Shown one piece after another: positions 54,906 through 63,176 of a DNA stretch of 64,000 nt (positions within the stretch are counted from its first letter, which is position 1; every line of letters begins with the position of its first letter). Location: positions 1,054,001 to 1,118,000 of the forward strand of contig NZ_CP060717.1 in NCBI RefSeq assembly GCF_014396585.1, given 5' to 3'. The translations under genes and the position numbers were made by a program. The notes below the pieces were generated by a model that did no database searches, was not told the DNA's origin, and saw nothing but the letters and a program-made list of their open reading frames with translations. Origin of the DNA: Sphingomonas rhizophila (lineage in GTDB: Bacteria > Pseudomonadota > Alphaproteobacteria > Sphingomonadales > Sphingomonadaceae).

Positions 54906-55530
54906 GCGGCGCCTCGATGGTCGATCAGGCCGCCCTCGCCCAACGCACGGCGGATGGTCGGCATCGTCAGCCGTAACCGTTCGGCGATGGCGAAGCGATC
55001 GATGGCTTCGACGATGCGTTCGGCATTGTAATAACTGCGTTCGATCCGTGACGAGACGAAGACAAGCGCTTCCTCGGGGATGTGCAGGCCCCGGTCCGCG
55101 AACAGCTGTGCGATGATGCCGCGAAACAGGGCGTCATCAGGCTGCTGGATCGTCGTCACCGGGGTAACCGCCAGGCGCGTGCGAAGGTCCGGCAATCGCG
55201 GTTCCCAAAATGGCGGCGCACCGTCGGCGACCAGCACGAGGGGCGCCCGCTTTCCTGCGCCGCGTTCCAGGCATGGAACAGCATCTCTTCGTCCTGATGC
55301 TCGGCCTGGTCGATCAGCTTCCCGCCGACGCGGTTGCAGAACCCCCGGGCAAGCAATGTCCGCCCCGACCGGCGCGGCCCGGTCAGAATCGTCGCCTTCA
55401 CCGGCCACATCGTCCAGCGCTGAAAATGTTCGAACGCCGCCCGGTTCGCGTCCGACACAAGGAATCGACTGTCGTCCTGATGTTGCGGCCAGTCGAGCGG
55501 GAGCGCGATCTGATCCGGCGCACGGGTCAC
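54902..55530 (-). CDS. hdaA: DnaA-related regulator HdaA (Hda), frameshifted
   Basis: Stimulates DnaA-ATP hydrolysis with the sliding clamp, preventing over-initiation. About 209 residues after repair. The N-terminus carries a clamp-binding motif QIALPLDW (E. coli Hda uses QLSLPL), followed by ILTGPRRSGRTLLARGF; the P-loop Arg in place of Lys is also seen in E. coli Hda. The C-terminal part includes LFRGIIAQLFADRGLHIPEE and RIERSYYNAERIVEAIDRFA. The break is in CCC 55246-55248; one more base gives AQESGAPLVLVADGAPPFWE. The start GTG 55530 overlaps the upstream stop. Confidence 0.92.
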
Positions 55531-56759
55531 GGCGACGGATTTCCCTGGGGCGATGGCGGCGCCGACGGCAAGGTCGCCGGGCGTCGCGAAATACGCAGTG
55601 TCCCGCCCGCCTGGCTCACGTTCCAGTTGCGGGCCAGCAGCGCATTGCGCAGCGCGTCGATATCCCCGGCATAGGTGACGAACAGCGTACTCGTTCCGCC
55701 AAACGCAAGGCTGCGTTCGGTCACGGCCTGAACGCCCGGCGTGTTGCGGATGTAGCCGATGGCCGCCTGCAGCGAAGCCGGGTCGGGTGTCTCGACGATC
55801 AGCTGGATGGCAGTATCGGGACCCGTCGGCTTGACCGCTTCCTTCTCCTCGACGGGCGGAGGCGGCGGGACGATGATGAGCGACGGGTCGCCGCGAACGA
55901 TGCCGGCGGCAGCGGCCTGCGCAAACAAGGCATCCATCCGCTGAACGCCCTCGTTCATCATGCGCGGAAGGTCGGCGCTGTCCTTGGCAGTGAGTTCGAA
56001 AGAGCCGAGCAACTGCCGATCCGGGCCGAAGCTTCCGGTGAAGCGCGCGATCGATGGTCCGCCGGGATAAAGCCGCCGCAGTTCGACCTCGGCGACCAAC
56101 ACATTGGCCGCCCCATAGAGATCGAGGATGTTCCGCCACCAGGCACGACCGGGGCGACGGACCTGCGCCGCGTTGACCAGCAGCGGATCGACCCCCGTGC
56201 CAGAGACTCGAACATAGTCGATCGGACTTTGGACGGTTCGGAACTGCGCCCATGCCCGCTGCCAGGGATTGCGCGATTCAACGGCAACCGGGCTGCCCGC
56301 GCTGATCATCACCGGGATGAGCAGCATCGGCGCCGACCGCCGCACCTGTCCGGCCACGCCGAGCATTTCTCCCGCCCGGGCGCGATCGAACAGGATGCCT
56401 AGGTCGGCGATGTAGCGGTTGGGCCCGATCTGCTCGCGCTCGATGATGATCGAGCTGACCAAGCCATCGAGCACCGAATCGGGCAGGTTGGGCGCTTCGC
56501 TGACCGGGCGGCCACGGCTCTTTGCCCACATCGCCTTGAAGCCCTCGCGCTGGGCGACGCGCCAGCCGGCATAGCGCGCTTCGGCGCCGGTCTTGCCACC
56601 GACATCGACATGGATACCGGTGATTTCGAGGGTCCCGCTGCTGTCGATCGGCGGAATTCCCCGGTCCCCCGATTCCATCTGCGCGACCAAAGCGCCGCCG
56701 ACGGCAAGCGCGGCGACGGCGGTGATCGTGAGGAAGGCGGTGCGCCGCGGCGAAGGCAT
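55527..56759 (-). CDS. Conserved exported protein of unknown function upstream of hdaA
   Basis: A 410-residue protein from ATG 56759. The N-terminus [20 protein letters not shown] and GGALVAQ is a signal peptide or membrane anchor. Then come [20 protein letters not shown] and a repeat-free region with [20 protein letters not shown], then [12 protein letters not shown]. The last 90 residues ([20 protein letters not shown], then [19 protein letters not shown]) look like a ferredoxin-like alpha/beta module. I cannot assign a family with confidence (it may be annotated as a DUF2066 or heavy-metal-associated-like protein elsewhere). It lies between purM, divergent, and hdaA, which begins inside its stop codon. 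Confidence 0.75.
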   Translation of the reverse strand: MPSPRRTAFLTITAVAALAVGGALVAQMESGDRGIPPIDSSGTLEITGIHVDVGGKTGAEARYAGWRVAQREGFKAMWAKSRGRPVSEAPNLPDSVLDGLVSSIIIEREQIGPNRYIADLGILFDRARAGEMLGVAGQVRRSAPMLLIPVMISAGSPVAVESRNPWQRAWAQFRTVQSPIDYVRVSGTGVDPLLVNAAQVRRPGRAWWRNILDLYGAANVLVAEVELRRLYPGGPSIARFTGSFGPDRQLLGSFELTAKDSADLPRMMNEGVQRMDALFAQAAAAGIVRGDPSLIIVPPPPPVEEKEAVKPTGPDTAIQLIVETPDPASLQAAIGYIRNTPGVQAVTERSLAFGGTSTLFVTYAGDIDALRNALLARNWNVSQAGGTLRISRRPATLPSAPPSPQGNPSP

Positions 56760-56820
56760 GGGGCGCTTTTGGCGACAACGGCGTGGAAATCCAAGCGCGT
56801 TGTGGCTAGGCGGCGTTTCC

Positions 56821-57924
56821 ATGACCGAAAGCCGCGACAACAACCCTTACACCTACGCCGGCGCCGGCGTGTCGATCGAGGCCGGCAACGCGCTGGTCAA
56901 AGCGATCGGCCCACTGGCCAAGTCGACGGCTCGTCCCGGGGCGAGCGCAGAACTGGGTGGTTTTGGCGGCTTCTTCGACCTGAAGGCCGCTGGCTACGAC
57001 GATCCGCTGCTGGTCGCTGCCAATGATGGTGTCGGTACGAAGCTCAAGTTGGCCATCGATCTCGGCAAGCATGATGGCGTCGGCGTTGACCTAGTGGCGA
57101 TGTGCGTCAACGACCTCATCGTCCAGGGCGCCGAGCCGCTGTTCTTCCTCGACTATTACGCTTCAGGGAAGCTCGACCCCGAGGTGGCGCAGACAGTCGT
57201 CGCATCGATCGCCGACGGTTGCCGCCAGGCCGGATGCGCCCTGATCGGTGGCGAAACCGCCGAAATGCCGGGCATGTACGCGGACGGCGACTATGACCTC
57301 GCCGGCTTCTGCGTCGGCGCCGTCGATCGCGCCAAGGTGCTCACCGGTACGAAAGTCGAACCTGGCGACGTGCTGCTTGGGCTCGCCAGCAGCGGCGTCC
57401 ACTCCAATGGATTCTCACTGGTCCGTCGCCTGATCGCCGACAAGGGCTGGAAGCTCGACCGCCCGGCACTGTTCGATCAGGAACGGTTGCTCGGCGACCT
57501 GCTGCTGGAGCCGACGCGGATCTACGTGAAGAGCCTGCTGCCCCTCGTTCGGGACGGGCGTATTGCTGCCTTGGCCCACATTACCGGTGGCGGACTTCTC
57601 GAAAATATTCCGCGGGTTATGCCCGAAGGTTCACATGCGGTGGTCGATGCCGGCCAGTGGCCGCTGCCCCCGCTGTTCGCCTTCCTGCAGGCCGGAGGTT
57701 CGATCGAACCGGCCGAACTGGCGCGGACATTCAACTGCGGGATTGGAATGGTCGCGGTAGTTCGCGAAGGCGACGTCGACGCGGTCAGGACGGCGCTGGT
57801 GGCGGCCGGGGAATCAGTTCACGTCATCGGCCGCGTCGAGACGGGCCATGCTGGTTGCACGGTGCGCGGGCCGGCCGGGACCTGGAGCGCCCGCGAGGAC
57901 TGGTCGGCGAGCCATCATGGCTGA
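56821..57924 (+). CDS. purM: Phosphoribosylformylglycinamidine cyclo-ligase
   Basis: AIR synthetase of purine synthesis, 367 residues from ATG 56821 ([17 protein letters not shown]). It has [67 protein letters not shown] and [17 protein letters not shown], all PurM signatures. Length is normal. purN follows with an eight-base overlap, as in many bacteria; the exported-protein gene is divergent with 61 bases between. Confidence 0.97.
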   Translation: MTESRDNNPYTYAGAGVSIEAGNALVKAIGPLAKSTARPGASAELGGFGGFFDLKAAGYDDPLLVAANDGVGTKLKLAIDLGKHDGVGVDLVAMCVNDLIVQGAEPLFFLDYYASGKLDPEVAQTVVASIADGCRQAGCALIGGETAEMPGMYADGDYDLAGFCVGAVDRAKVLTGTKVEPGDVLLGLASSGVHSNGFSLVRRLIADKGWKLDRPALFDQERLLGDLLLEPTRIYVKSLLPLVRDGRIAALAHITGGGLLENIPRVMPEGSHAVVDAGQWPLPPLFAFLQAGGSIEPAELARTFNCGIGMVAVVREGDVDAVRTALVAAGESVHVIGRVETGHAGCTVRGPAGTWSAREDWSASHHG

Positions 57925-58876
57925 TCGCGGCCGCGTCGCGGTGCTGATTTCAGGCCGCGGCTCGAACATGGCGGCCCTGATCTATGCCGCGCGCGCCAAC
58001 GACTGTCCCTACGAAGTCGCGCTGGTCAGCGGCGACCGGCCCGACGCACCGGGCCTGGCGCTCGCGAAGGCTGAAGGGGTGGAAGTCACACCCCTCGATG
58101 CGCGCGCGCTTGGCAAGGGATACTGGGACGAACTTCAATCCGCGCTCGACAGCGCCAAGGTCGACCTTGTCGCCCTGGCAGGTTTCATGCGCATCATTCC
58201 GGACGCCTTCGTGGACCGCTGGCAGGGCCGGATGATCAACATCCACCCGTCGCTACTGCCGCGCCACAAGGGTCTCGGAAGTCACGCCGCGGTCCTCGCC
58301 GCCGGCGAAGACAGCACCGGCGCGACGGTGCACCTCGTCACGTCGGACCTCGATTCCGGGGAAACACTCGGCCAGGTCGAGGTCGCGGTCCTCGATGGCG
58401 ACACACCCGAAACCCTTGCCGAGCGAGTGCTCATCGCCGAACATCAGCTTTATCCCCGGGTGCTCGCCGAATACGCCGCCCGGCCGTTCGATGCCGGCTG
58501 GATCGAAGCGCAGGTGGACCGGCTGGCCCGGCAGCTTCCCGAAATTGGTCGAAAGACCAGCCACGGGTCGCCGGGCTGGACCGTCGGCGGCGAGAAAGGA
58601 AAGCTGTTCGCCATCCTCGCCGACCGCCATCATGGCGAAGACGCCGTCGGCTTGCTGGTCAAGGCGAGCGGCCCGGACGAAATGACCGGCCTGATCGAAG
58701 CTCAGCCCGAACTCTACTACTGGCCCAAATATTACGGCGCGTCGGGCTGGCTGGCGTTGAAACTCAACCGCCGCGACATCGACTGGGACCAGGTGGCGGA
58801 CTGGCTCGAGCGTAGCTGGAACGCCTGCGCCCGGCCCCGGCTGACCAAGCTGCGGCGGATCGCCGACGAGTTCTGA
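57917..58876 (+). CDS. purN: Phosphoribosylglycinamide formyltransferase fused to an MmcQ/YjbR-like domain
   Basis: Residues 1-190 are a complete Pur[61 protein letters not shown] and [20 protein letters not shown]. Formyl is passed from 10-formyl-THF to GAR. Residues 195-319 are an MmcQ/YjbR-type domain ([51 protein letters not shown]), normally a free protein of unknown function. Usual PurN length is about 190-220; here it is 319. The junction ([15 protein letters not shown]) has no stop in any obvious way. It may be a real fusion or the product of a sequence error. Confidence 0.88.
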   Translation: MADRGRVAVLISGRGSNMAALIYAARANDCPYEVALVSGDRPDAPGLALAKAEGVEVTPLDARALGKGYWDELQSALDSAKVDLVALAGFMRIIPDAFVDRWQGRMINIHPSLLPRHKGLGSHAAVLAAGEDSTGATVHLVTSDLDSGETLGQVEVAVLDGDTPETLAERVLIAEHQLYPRVLAEYAARPFDAGWIEAQVDRLARQLPEIGRKTSHGSPGWTVGGEKGKLFAILADRHHGEDAVGLLVKASGPDEMTGLIEAQPELYYWPKYYGASGWLALKLNRRDIDWDQVADWLERSWNACARPRLTKLRRIADEF

Positions 58877-58917
58877 AGCGTGGTGACGCCGTCCGCGCGA
58901 CAAGCTAACCCGGCGTC

Positions 58918-59427
58918 ATGACCGATACGTCACCCGAAGCGCGGGCGGTTCGCCGTCGCTGGATCAACCTCGGCGAATTCGTCGCGGTCGCCGGCCTGAT
59001 CATTTCGGGCCTCGCATTGTGGAACAGCTGGGGCGGCGACAAGGAACGGGAGCCGGATCCGGTCGCCGAACGAACGCGAGCCATCCCGATCGCTCTTCGC
59101 GGCACGGTTTCGGACGATGGCAAGACGCTGACCCTGTCACCCATAGAGACTGGCCATTCCCTCGACCGGGCCACGCTGACCGCGAATGGCAAGTCGGTCG
59201 ATATCGGCAGCGACGGCGAAGTCTCGGCGTCAGACCTCCAGAGGTTGGTGGATAAGCCGGGCGACAACAGCGCCGAGAACTTGTTGCCGGTGACGATGTC
59301 CATCCATTACGTCGAGGCGGGCGAGGACAAGTCGAGCAAGGGCAGCTACCGCATCCGGTTTCGCTGGACGAACGGCGGCATTTTCGATGGCCGCGACCTC
59401 AGGATCACCGGTTTTTCACGCGGCTAG
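58918..59427 (+). CDS. Hypothetical membrane-anchored protein
   Basis: A 169-residue protein I do not recognise. Residues 18-40 (NLGEFVAVAGLIISGLALWN) form one membrane helix, preceded by a basic stretch (RAVRRRW), so the C-terminal 125 residues are probably periplasmic. They contain beta-rich sequence with repeated polar turns (LRGTVSDDGKTLTLSPIETG, RIRFRWTNGGIFDGRDL). It sits 41 bases after purN on the same strand. No motif gives a function. Confidence 0.65.
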   Translation: MTDTSPEARAVRRRWINLGEFVAVAGLIISGLALWNSWGGDKEREPDPVAERTRAIPIALRGTVSDDGKTLTLSPIETGHSLDRATLTANGKSVDIGSDGEVSASDLQRLVDKPGDNSAENLLPVTMSIHYVEAGEDKSSKGSYRIRFRWTNGGIFDGRDLRITGFSRG

Positions 59428-59451
59428 ACCAGCAAGGACGGGGGACCATCT

Positions 59452-59889
59452 TTGATCGCACTGCTGCTGTTCCTCGCCGATACACCGGCACAAATGCCGA
59501 TGCCGGCCTTCCTTTCGGGCTGCTGGACCTCCGAACAGGATGGTGAGTGGACCGAGGAGTGCTGGAGCACCACGCGTGGCGGGATGATGCTGGGATCAGC
59601 GCGCTCGGGTCGCGGGGATCGCGTGACGATGTGGGAATGGATGCGGATCGATCGCGGCGCGGACGGCAAGCCAACGTTCCACGCGTCGCCCAAGGGCGTC
59701 CCTTCGTCCGCCTTTCCGGCGGTCCGGGCCACCGCGACGGAGTTCGAAGTAATCAATGCCGCTCACGATTATCCGCAGCGGATCGTCTACCGCCGAACCG
59801 CCGACGGCCTGGAAGCGGAAATCTCCCTGGCCGACGGCAGCAAGGCCAATCGGTGGAGCTATCGCCGGAGCGACAGCCCCACCCGATAA
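59452..59889 (+). CDS. DUF6265-like exported protein
   Basis: A 145-residue protein beginning at TTG 59452. The N-terminal hydrophobic stretch (MIALLLFLADTPAQ) could act as a signal. The FLSGCWTSEQDGEWTEECWS, GGMMLGSARSGRGDRVTMWE and VINAAHDYPQRIVYRR segments match the DUF6265 lipocalin-like family as I remember it; no function is known. A short gap (24 bases) separates it from the previous gene, and it is convergent and immediately adjacent to ndk. Confidence 0.65.
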   Translation: MIALLLFLADTPAQMPMPAFLSGCWTSEQDGEWTEECWSTTRGGMMLGSARSGRGDRVTMWEWMRIDRGADGKPTFHASPKGVPSSAFPAVRATATEFEVINAAHDYPQRIVYRRTADGLEAEISLADGSKANRWSYRRSDSPTR

Positions 59890-60312
59890 TCAGCCGACGA
59901 TTTCGTCGTCGTTGAAGAAGTGGCGAATCTCGATCGCCGCATTCTCGTCGCTATCGCTGCCGTGGACGCTGTTCTCGCCGATCGACAGGGCGTGGGTCTT
60001 GCGAATGGTGCCTTCCGCGGCGTCAGCCGGGTTGGTGGCGCCCATGACGTCACGGTTCTTCTGGACGGCGTCTTCGCCTTCCAGGACCTGGACGACGACC
60101 GGCTCGCTGATCATGAAGTCGACCAGTTCGCCGAAAAAGGGGCGTTCCTTGTGAACGGCATAGAAGCCCTCGGCCTGTTCCCGGGTCATGTGGATGCGCT
60201 TCGACGCGACGACGCGCAGGCCCGCTTCCTCCAGCATCTTGGTGACGGCGCCCGTCAGGTTGCGGCGGGTGGCGTCGGGCTTGATGATCGAAAAGGTGCG
60301 GGTGACCGCCAT
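59890..60312 (-). CDS. ndk: Nucleoside diphosphate kinase
   Basis: Transfers phosphate from ATP to other nucleoside diphosphates; 140 residues from ATG 60312. The phospho-His117 is in [31 protein letters not shown] and [18 protein letters not shown] are family signatures. Typical length. A minus-strand promoter TTGCAT-N17-TAGAGG may be present in the 77-base gap upstream (weak). Confidence 0.97.
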   Translation of the reverse strand: MAVTRTFSIIKPDATRRNLTGAVTKMLEEAGLRVVASKRIHMTREQAEGFYAVHKERPFFGELVDFMISEPVVVQVLEGEDAVQKNRDVMGATNPADAAEGTIRKTHALSIGENSVHGSDSDENAAIEIRHFFNDDEIVG

Positions 60313-60389
60313 GGAAGGCTCCATCGGATTGACAAAGGTTGGGAAGTGCGGCCCCTCTAGTTTCCTCATAGGGGGGATGCAAGACGGGC

Positions 60390-61127
60390 ATGGACGAGAC
60401 GCCGGTGCAACCGACCAAGGAGCCGGCGTGGAGCGCCATCCTCCGCTCGACCGACTTCTATCGCGATATCCTGGTCACCATCCTCGGCGTGCTGATCGCG
60501 CTGTGGATCGGGGAAAAGGCGGACGATGCGCGCTGGCGCAGCAAGGCGGCCAATGCCTCGGACGCCATCGACCGCGAACTGGCGGTATCCGCCGCAACCT
60601 TTGTCGAACGCGCGCTCCTACAGCCTTGCCTAACCCGCCGTTTGGCGGAACTCGATCGAATCGTCGCGTCGGTGCGGGCCGGGCAGTCGCTTCCCAAGGT
60701 CGGGGAATTTGGTGCCACGCCCTACCGGGCGCTCGAATCGGCAAGCTGGGACGATGCCCTCAACAGTGGTGCAATCGCCTACATGCCCGAGGGTAACAAG
60801 AGTTCGCTGGCCAGCACCTACCCGGCGATCAAGGAATTCAACCAGAATATCGGTGAGGAACAGCGTCTCTGGTATCGCCTCCGGCTGATCGAGAACTCGC
60901 CCGGGCCGTTATCGGAAAGCATGGTGACGGAACTGGCGACGTCGCTGAAATTGCTGACCTACCGCGTCCGGCTGAACGGCCTCATCGCGGACCAGCTGCT
61001 CTTGATGACCAAGGGGCGCCGGATCGAACCGGATTTGACGGCCATCTTCGGCCCCGATGCGACGCTGGCTTCCCTGAGACATGACGTGCAAAAGCGGAAG
61101 ATCTGCCAGCCATTGCCGGTCGGCTAG
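60390..61127 (+). CDS. Hypothetical membrane protein with N-terminal helix and helical soluble domain
   Basis: A 245-residue protein not recognised. Residues 24-44 ([20 protein letters not shown]) form a single membrane helix. The remainder is helical and charged ([39 protein letters not shown]). Similar helix-then-soluble proteins are common in sphingomonads but have no assigned role (the DUF6090 group is a possibility). It is divergent from ndk (77 bases) and overlaps holC convergently by four bases. Confidence 0.65.
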   Translation: MDETPVQPTKEPAWSAILRSTDFYRDILVTILGVLIALWIGEKADDARWRSKAANASDAIDRELAVSAATFVERALLQPCLTRRLAELDRIVASVRAGQSLPKVGEFGATPYRALESASWDDALNSGAIAYMPEGNKSSLASTYPAIKEFNQNIGEEQRLWYRLRLIENSPGPLSESMVTELATSLKLLTYRVRLNGLIADQLLLMTKGRRIEPDLTAIFGPDATLASLRHDVQKRKICQPLPVG

Positions 61128-61564
61128 GCTTTCTTGACCCAGCGGCCCTCCTCCTGCGCCCAGTAATTGCGCTCGACCCCTTCCCGGCCGGCCAGCAGCT
61201 TCCACGCCAACCGCGCCGCGTCGATCACAGGCTCGTCGAAGACATAAAAAGCGCGATCATACCCGAGCGCGGCATCGCGCCACTCACCATCGCCGAGCAG
61301 AATGTTCCGCGCTCCGTTGGGCGCGTCAGTGAATTGCGAGAGCAGGACAGGTTGGGCCGAATCATCGACGCCGCCTGCAACTCCATGCGGCAGGAAACTC
61401 GCCGGTCCCTGGTCCCACAACTGGCGGTCGAGGCGTGCGATGGCCGCCTCGTCCGCCATCGTGACCAGCAAGCGTTGCTTCTCGCTGATCAGGCGGCCGG
61501 CGATCGATGTCACCACCCCGTCGAGGGTCGCGCTTCCGCCAAGCTGGTAGAAGTCGACCCTCAC
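61124..61564 (-). CDS. holC: DNA polymerase III chi subunit HolC
   Basis: A 146-residue clamp-loader accessory subunit linking the polymerase to single-stranded DNA binding protein. It starts at GTG 61564 (VRVDFYQLGG) and has DRQLWDQGPASFLPHGVAGG, RNILLGDG and AFYVFDEPVIDAARLAWKLL, typical of alphaproteobacterial HolC. The frame stays open further upstream, antisense-like to nothing known; the GTG is preferred because it gives the normal start. It lies 14 bases after the pepA stop, the usual pepA-holC pair. Confidence 0.9.
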   Translation of the reverse strand: MRVDFYQLGGSATLDGVVTSIAGRLISEKQRLLVTMADEAAIARLDRQLWDQGPASFLPHGVAGGVDDSAQPVLLSQFTDAPNGARNILLGDGEWRDAALGYDRAFYVFDEPVIDAARLAWKLLAGREGVERNYWAQEEGRWVKKA

Positions 61565-61578
61565 CGACTCGTCCGATC

Positions 61579-63027
61579 TCAGGCGAGGTCGGCGACGAGC
61601 TGGTCGAGCAGGCGGACGCCGTAACCGGTCGCGCCCTTGTCGTAGGTCGGCTTGGGCTTGTCGGACCAAGCCATGCCGGCGATGTCGAGGTGCGCCCAAC
61701 TGACGCCATCTTCGATATAGCGCTGCAGGAATTGCGCGGCGGTGATCGATCCCGCCTCGCGCGGTCCGACGTTCTTCATGTCGGCAATCGGCGAATCGAT
61801 CAGCCGGTCGTAGGCCTCGCCCAAAGGCTGGCGCCACAGCTTGTCGCCGGTTTCGTCTGCTGCCTTAGTCAGCTGCGCGGCGAGCTTGTCGTCGTTTGTG
61901 AAGAAGCCGGCGTATTCATGCCCCAGGCTGATCACCATGGCGCCAGTCAGGGTCGCGAGATCGACAATCGCCCGCGGACGATATTCCTTCTGCGCCCAGG
62001 TCAGCGCGTCGCACAGCACTAGGCGGCCTTCTGCGTCCGTGTTGATCACCTCGACCGTCTGGCCCGACATGGTGGTGACGACATCGCTCGGCCGCTGGGC
62101 GTTGCCGTCGGGCATGTTCTCGACGAGGCCGCAGATGCCGACGACGTTGGCCGGGGCCTTTCGCCTGGCGATGGCCAGCATGGCGCCGGCGACAGCGCCC
62201 GCGCCGCCCATGTCCCACTTCATCATCTCCATGCCCGCGGCCGGCTTGATCGAAATGCCGCCGGTGTCGAACGTCACGCCCTTGCCGACGAACACGAGCG
62301 GCTTGTCGCCCTGGGTACCGCCGTTCCATTCCATCACCAGCAACTGCGGCGCCCGGCGCGACCCCTGCGACACGCCGAGCAGCGCGCCCATGCCGAGCTT
62401 CTCCATCTCGGCCTGACCAAGGGCGCGAACCTTGAGACCGGCTTGTTCCATCGGCTCGCGGCAACGAGCGACGAAGCTTTCCGGATAGATGATGTTGGGC
62501 GGCTCGGTCACCAGTTTGCGAGTCAGCGCGAGGCCGTCGGCAAGCGCCGAATAACGATCGCCCCACAGCGACTCCGCCCCGTCAGGAGCGCCGACGATGG
62601 TGACCTGCTCCAGGGTCGGCTTCTGCTTGTCCTTGAGGCGGGTGCGATAGGCGTCGTGACGCCACGACCTCAGCACGGCGGCCAGCGCGACCCGCGCCGC
62701 GGAGTCCGCATCAAGCCCCGCGCCCGACAGGTCGATCACTGCTTCACGCTCGCCCGACGTCAGCAACCGGCCCGCCACGGCACCGCCAAGCTGCTCGGCC
62801 GCCGCCGCATCGGCACGGCCGATCCCGACAATCAACAATCGCCGCGCATCGTCGCCGGTCGTGAAATGTTCGACGACACTACCCGCATCCCCTTCGAACC
62901 GCTGCCGCTTCAGGATCGAGGCCAGCCCGTTGGGGTCAATCCCGGTGGCGACGATCGAGGGGCCGGTTGCCGGCAAAACGAGCACATGATCACCGGCGGG
63001 GCGGCTGGTGGCGAAGCGAATCTGCAT
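61579..63027 (-). CDS. pepA: Leucyl aminopeptidase (M17)
   Basis: A 482-residue cytoplasmic dimetal aminopeptidase of the M17 family. The C-terminal catalytic domain has VGKGVTFDTGGISIKPAAGM (metal Lys and Asp), the signature NTDAEGRLVLCDALT near residue 330, and a Tyr/Leu pocket region SLGHEYAGFFTNDD. The N-terminal macro-like domain is about residues 1-160. It would degrade dipeptides and tripeptides. It is divergent from lptD with 149 bases between. Confidence 0.95.
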   Translation of the reverse strand: MQIRFATSRPAGDHVLVLPATGPSIVATGIDPNGLASILKRQRFEGDAGSVVEHFTTGDDARRLLIVGIGRADAAAAEQLGGAVAGRLLTSGEREAVIDLSGAGLDADSAARVALAAVLRSWRHDAYRTRLKDKQKPTLEQVTIVGAPDGAESLWGDRYSALADGLALTRKLVTEPPNIIYPESFVARCREPMEQAGLKVRALGQAEMEKLGMGALLGVSQGSRRAPQLLVMEWNGGTQGDKPLVFVGKGVTFDTGGISIKPAAGMEMMKWDMGGAGAVAGAMLAIARRKAPANVVGICGLVENMPDGNAQRPSDVVTTMSGQTVEVINTDAEGRLVLCDALTWAQKEYRPRAIVDLATLTGAMVISLGHEYAGFFTNDDKLAAQLTKAADETGDKLWRQPLGEAYDRLIDSPIADMKNVGPREAGSITAAQFLQRYIEDGVSWAHLDIAGMAWSDKPKPTYDKGATGYGVRLLDQLVADLA

Positions 63028-63176
63028 GAAGGTCCTCGGGGCATGAACGATCGGGGTCGGCGCTCCTTAGGCCGCGCCGCCGGACTAGCAAAGCCTTGAG
63101 ACGGATTGCCGCCCTGCGCTCGAGGTGCAATAGGCTATTCACTCTGGCAAAAGCATCGAGCGGGACTGACACAAGC

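Noticed and set aside
1830-55530. Programmed ribosomal frameshifting to explain the broken genes
   Set aside because: No slippery heptamer with downstream structure recurs, breaks are in unrelated families that are normally contiguous, and all need the same kind of one-base repair.
60313-60389. CCCCTC...GAGGGG-like hairpin ahead of ndk as a riboswitch
   Set aside because: Too short and without recognisable conserved aptamer sequence; at best part of the promoter.
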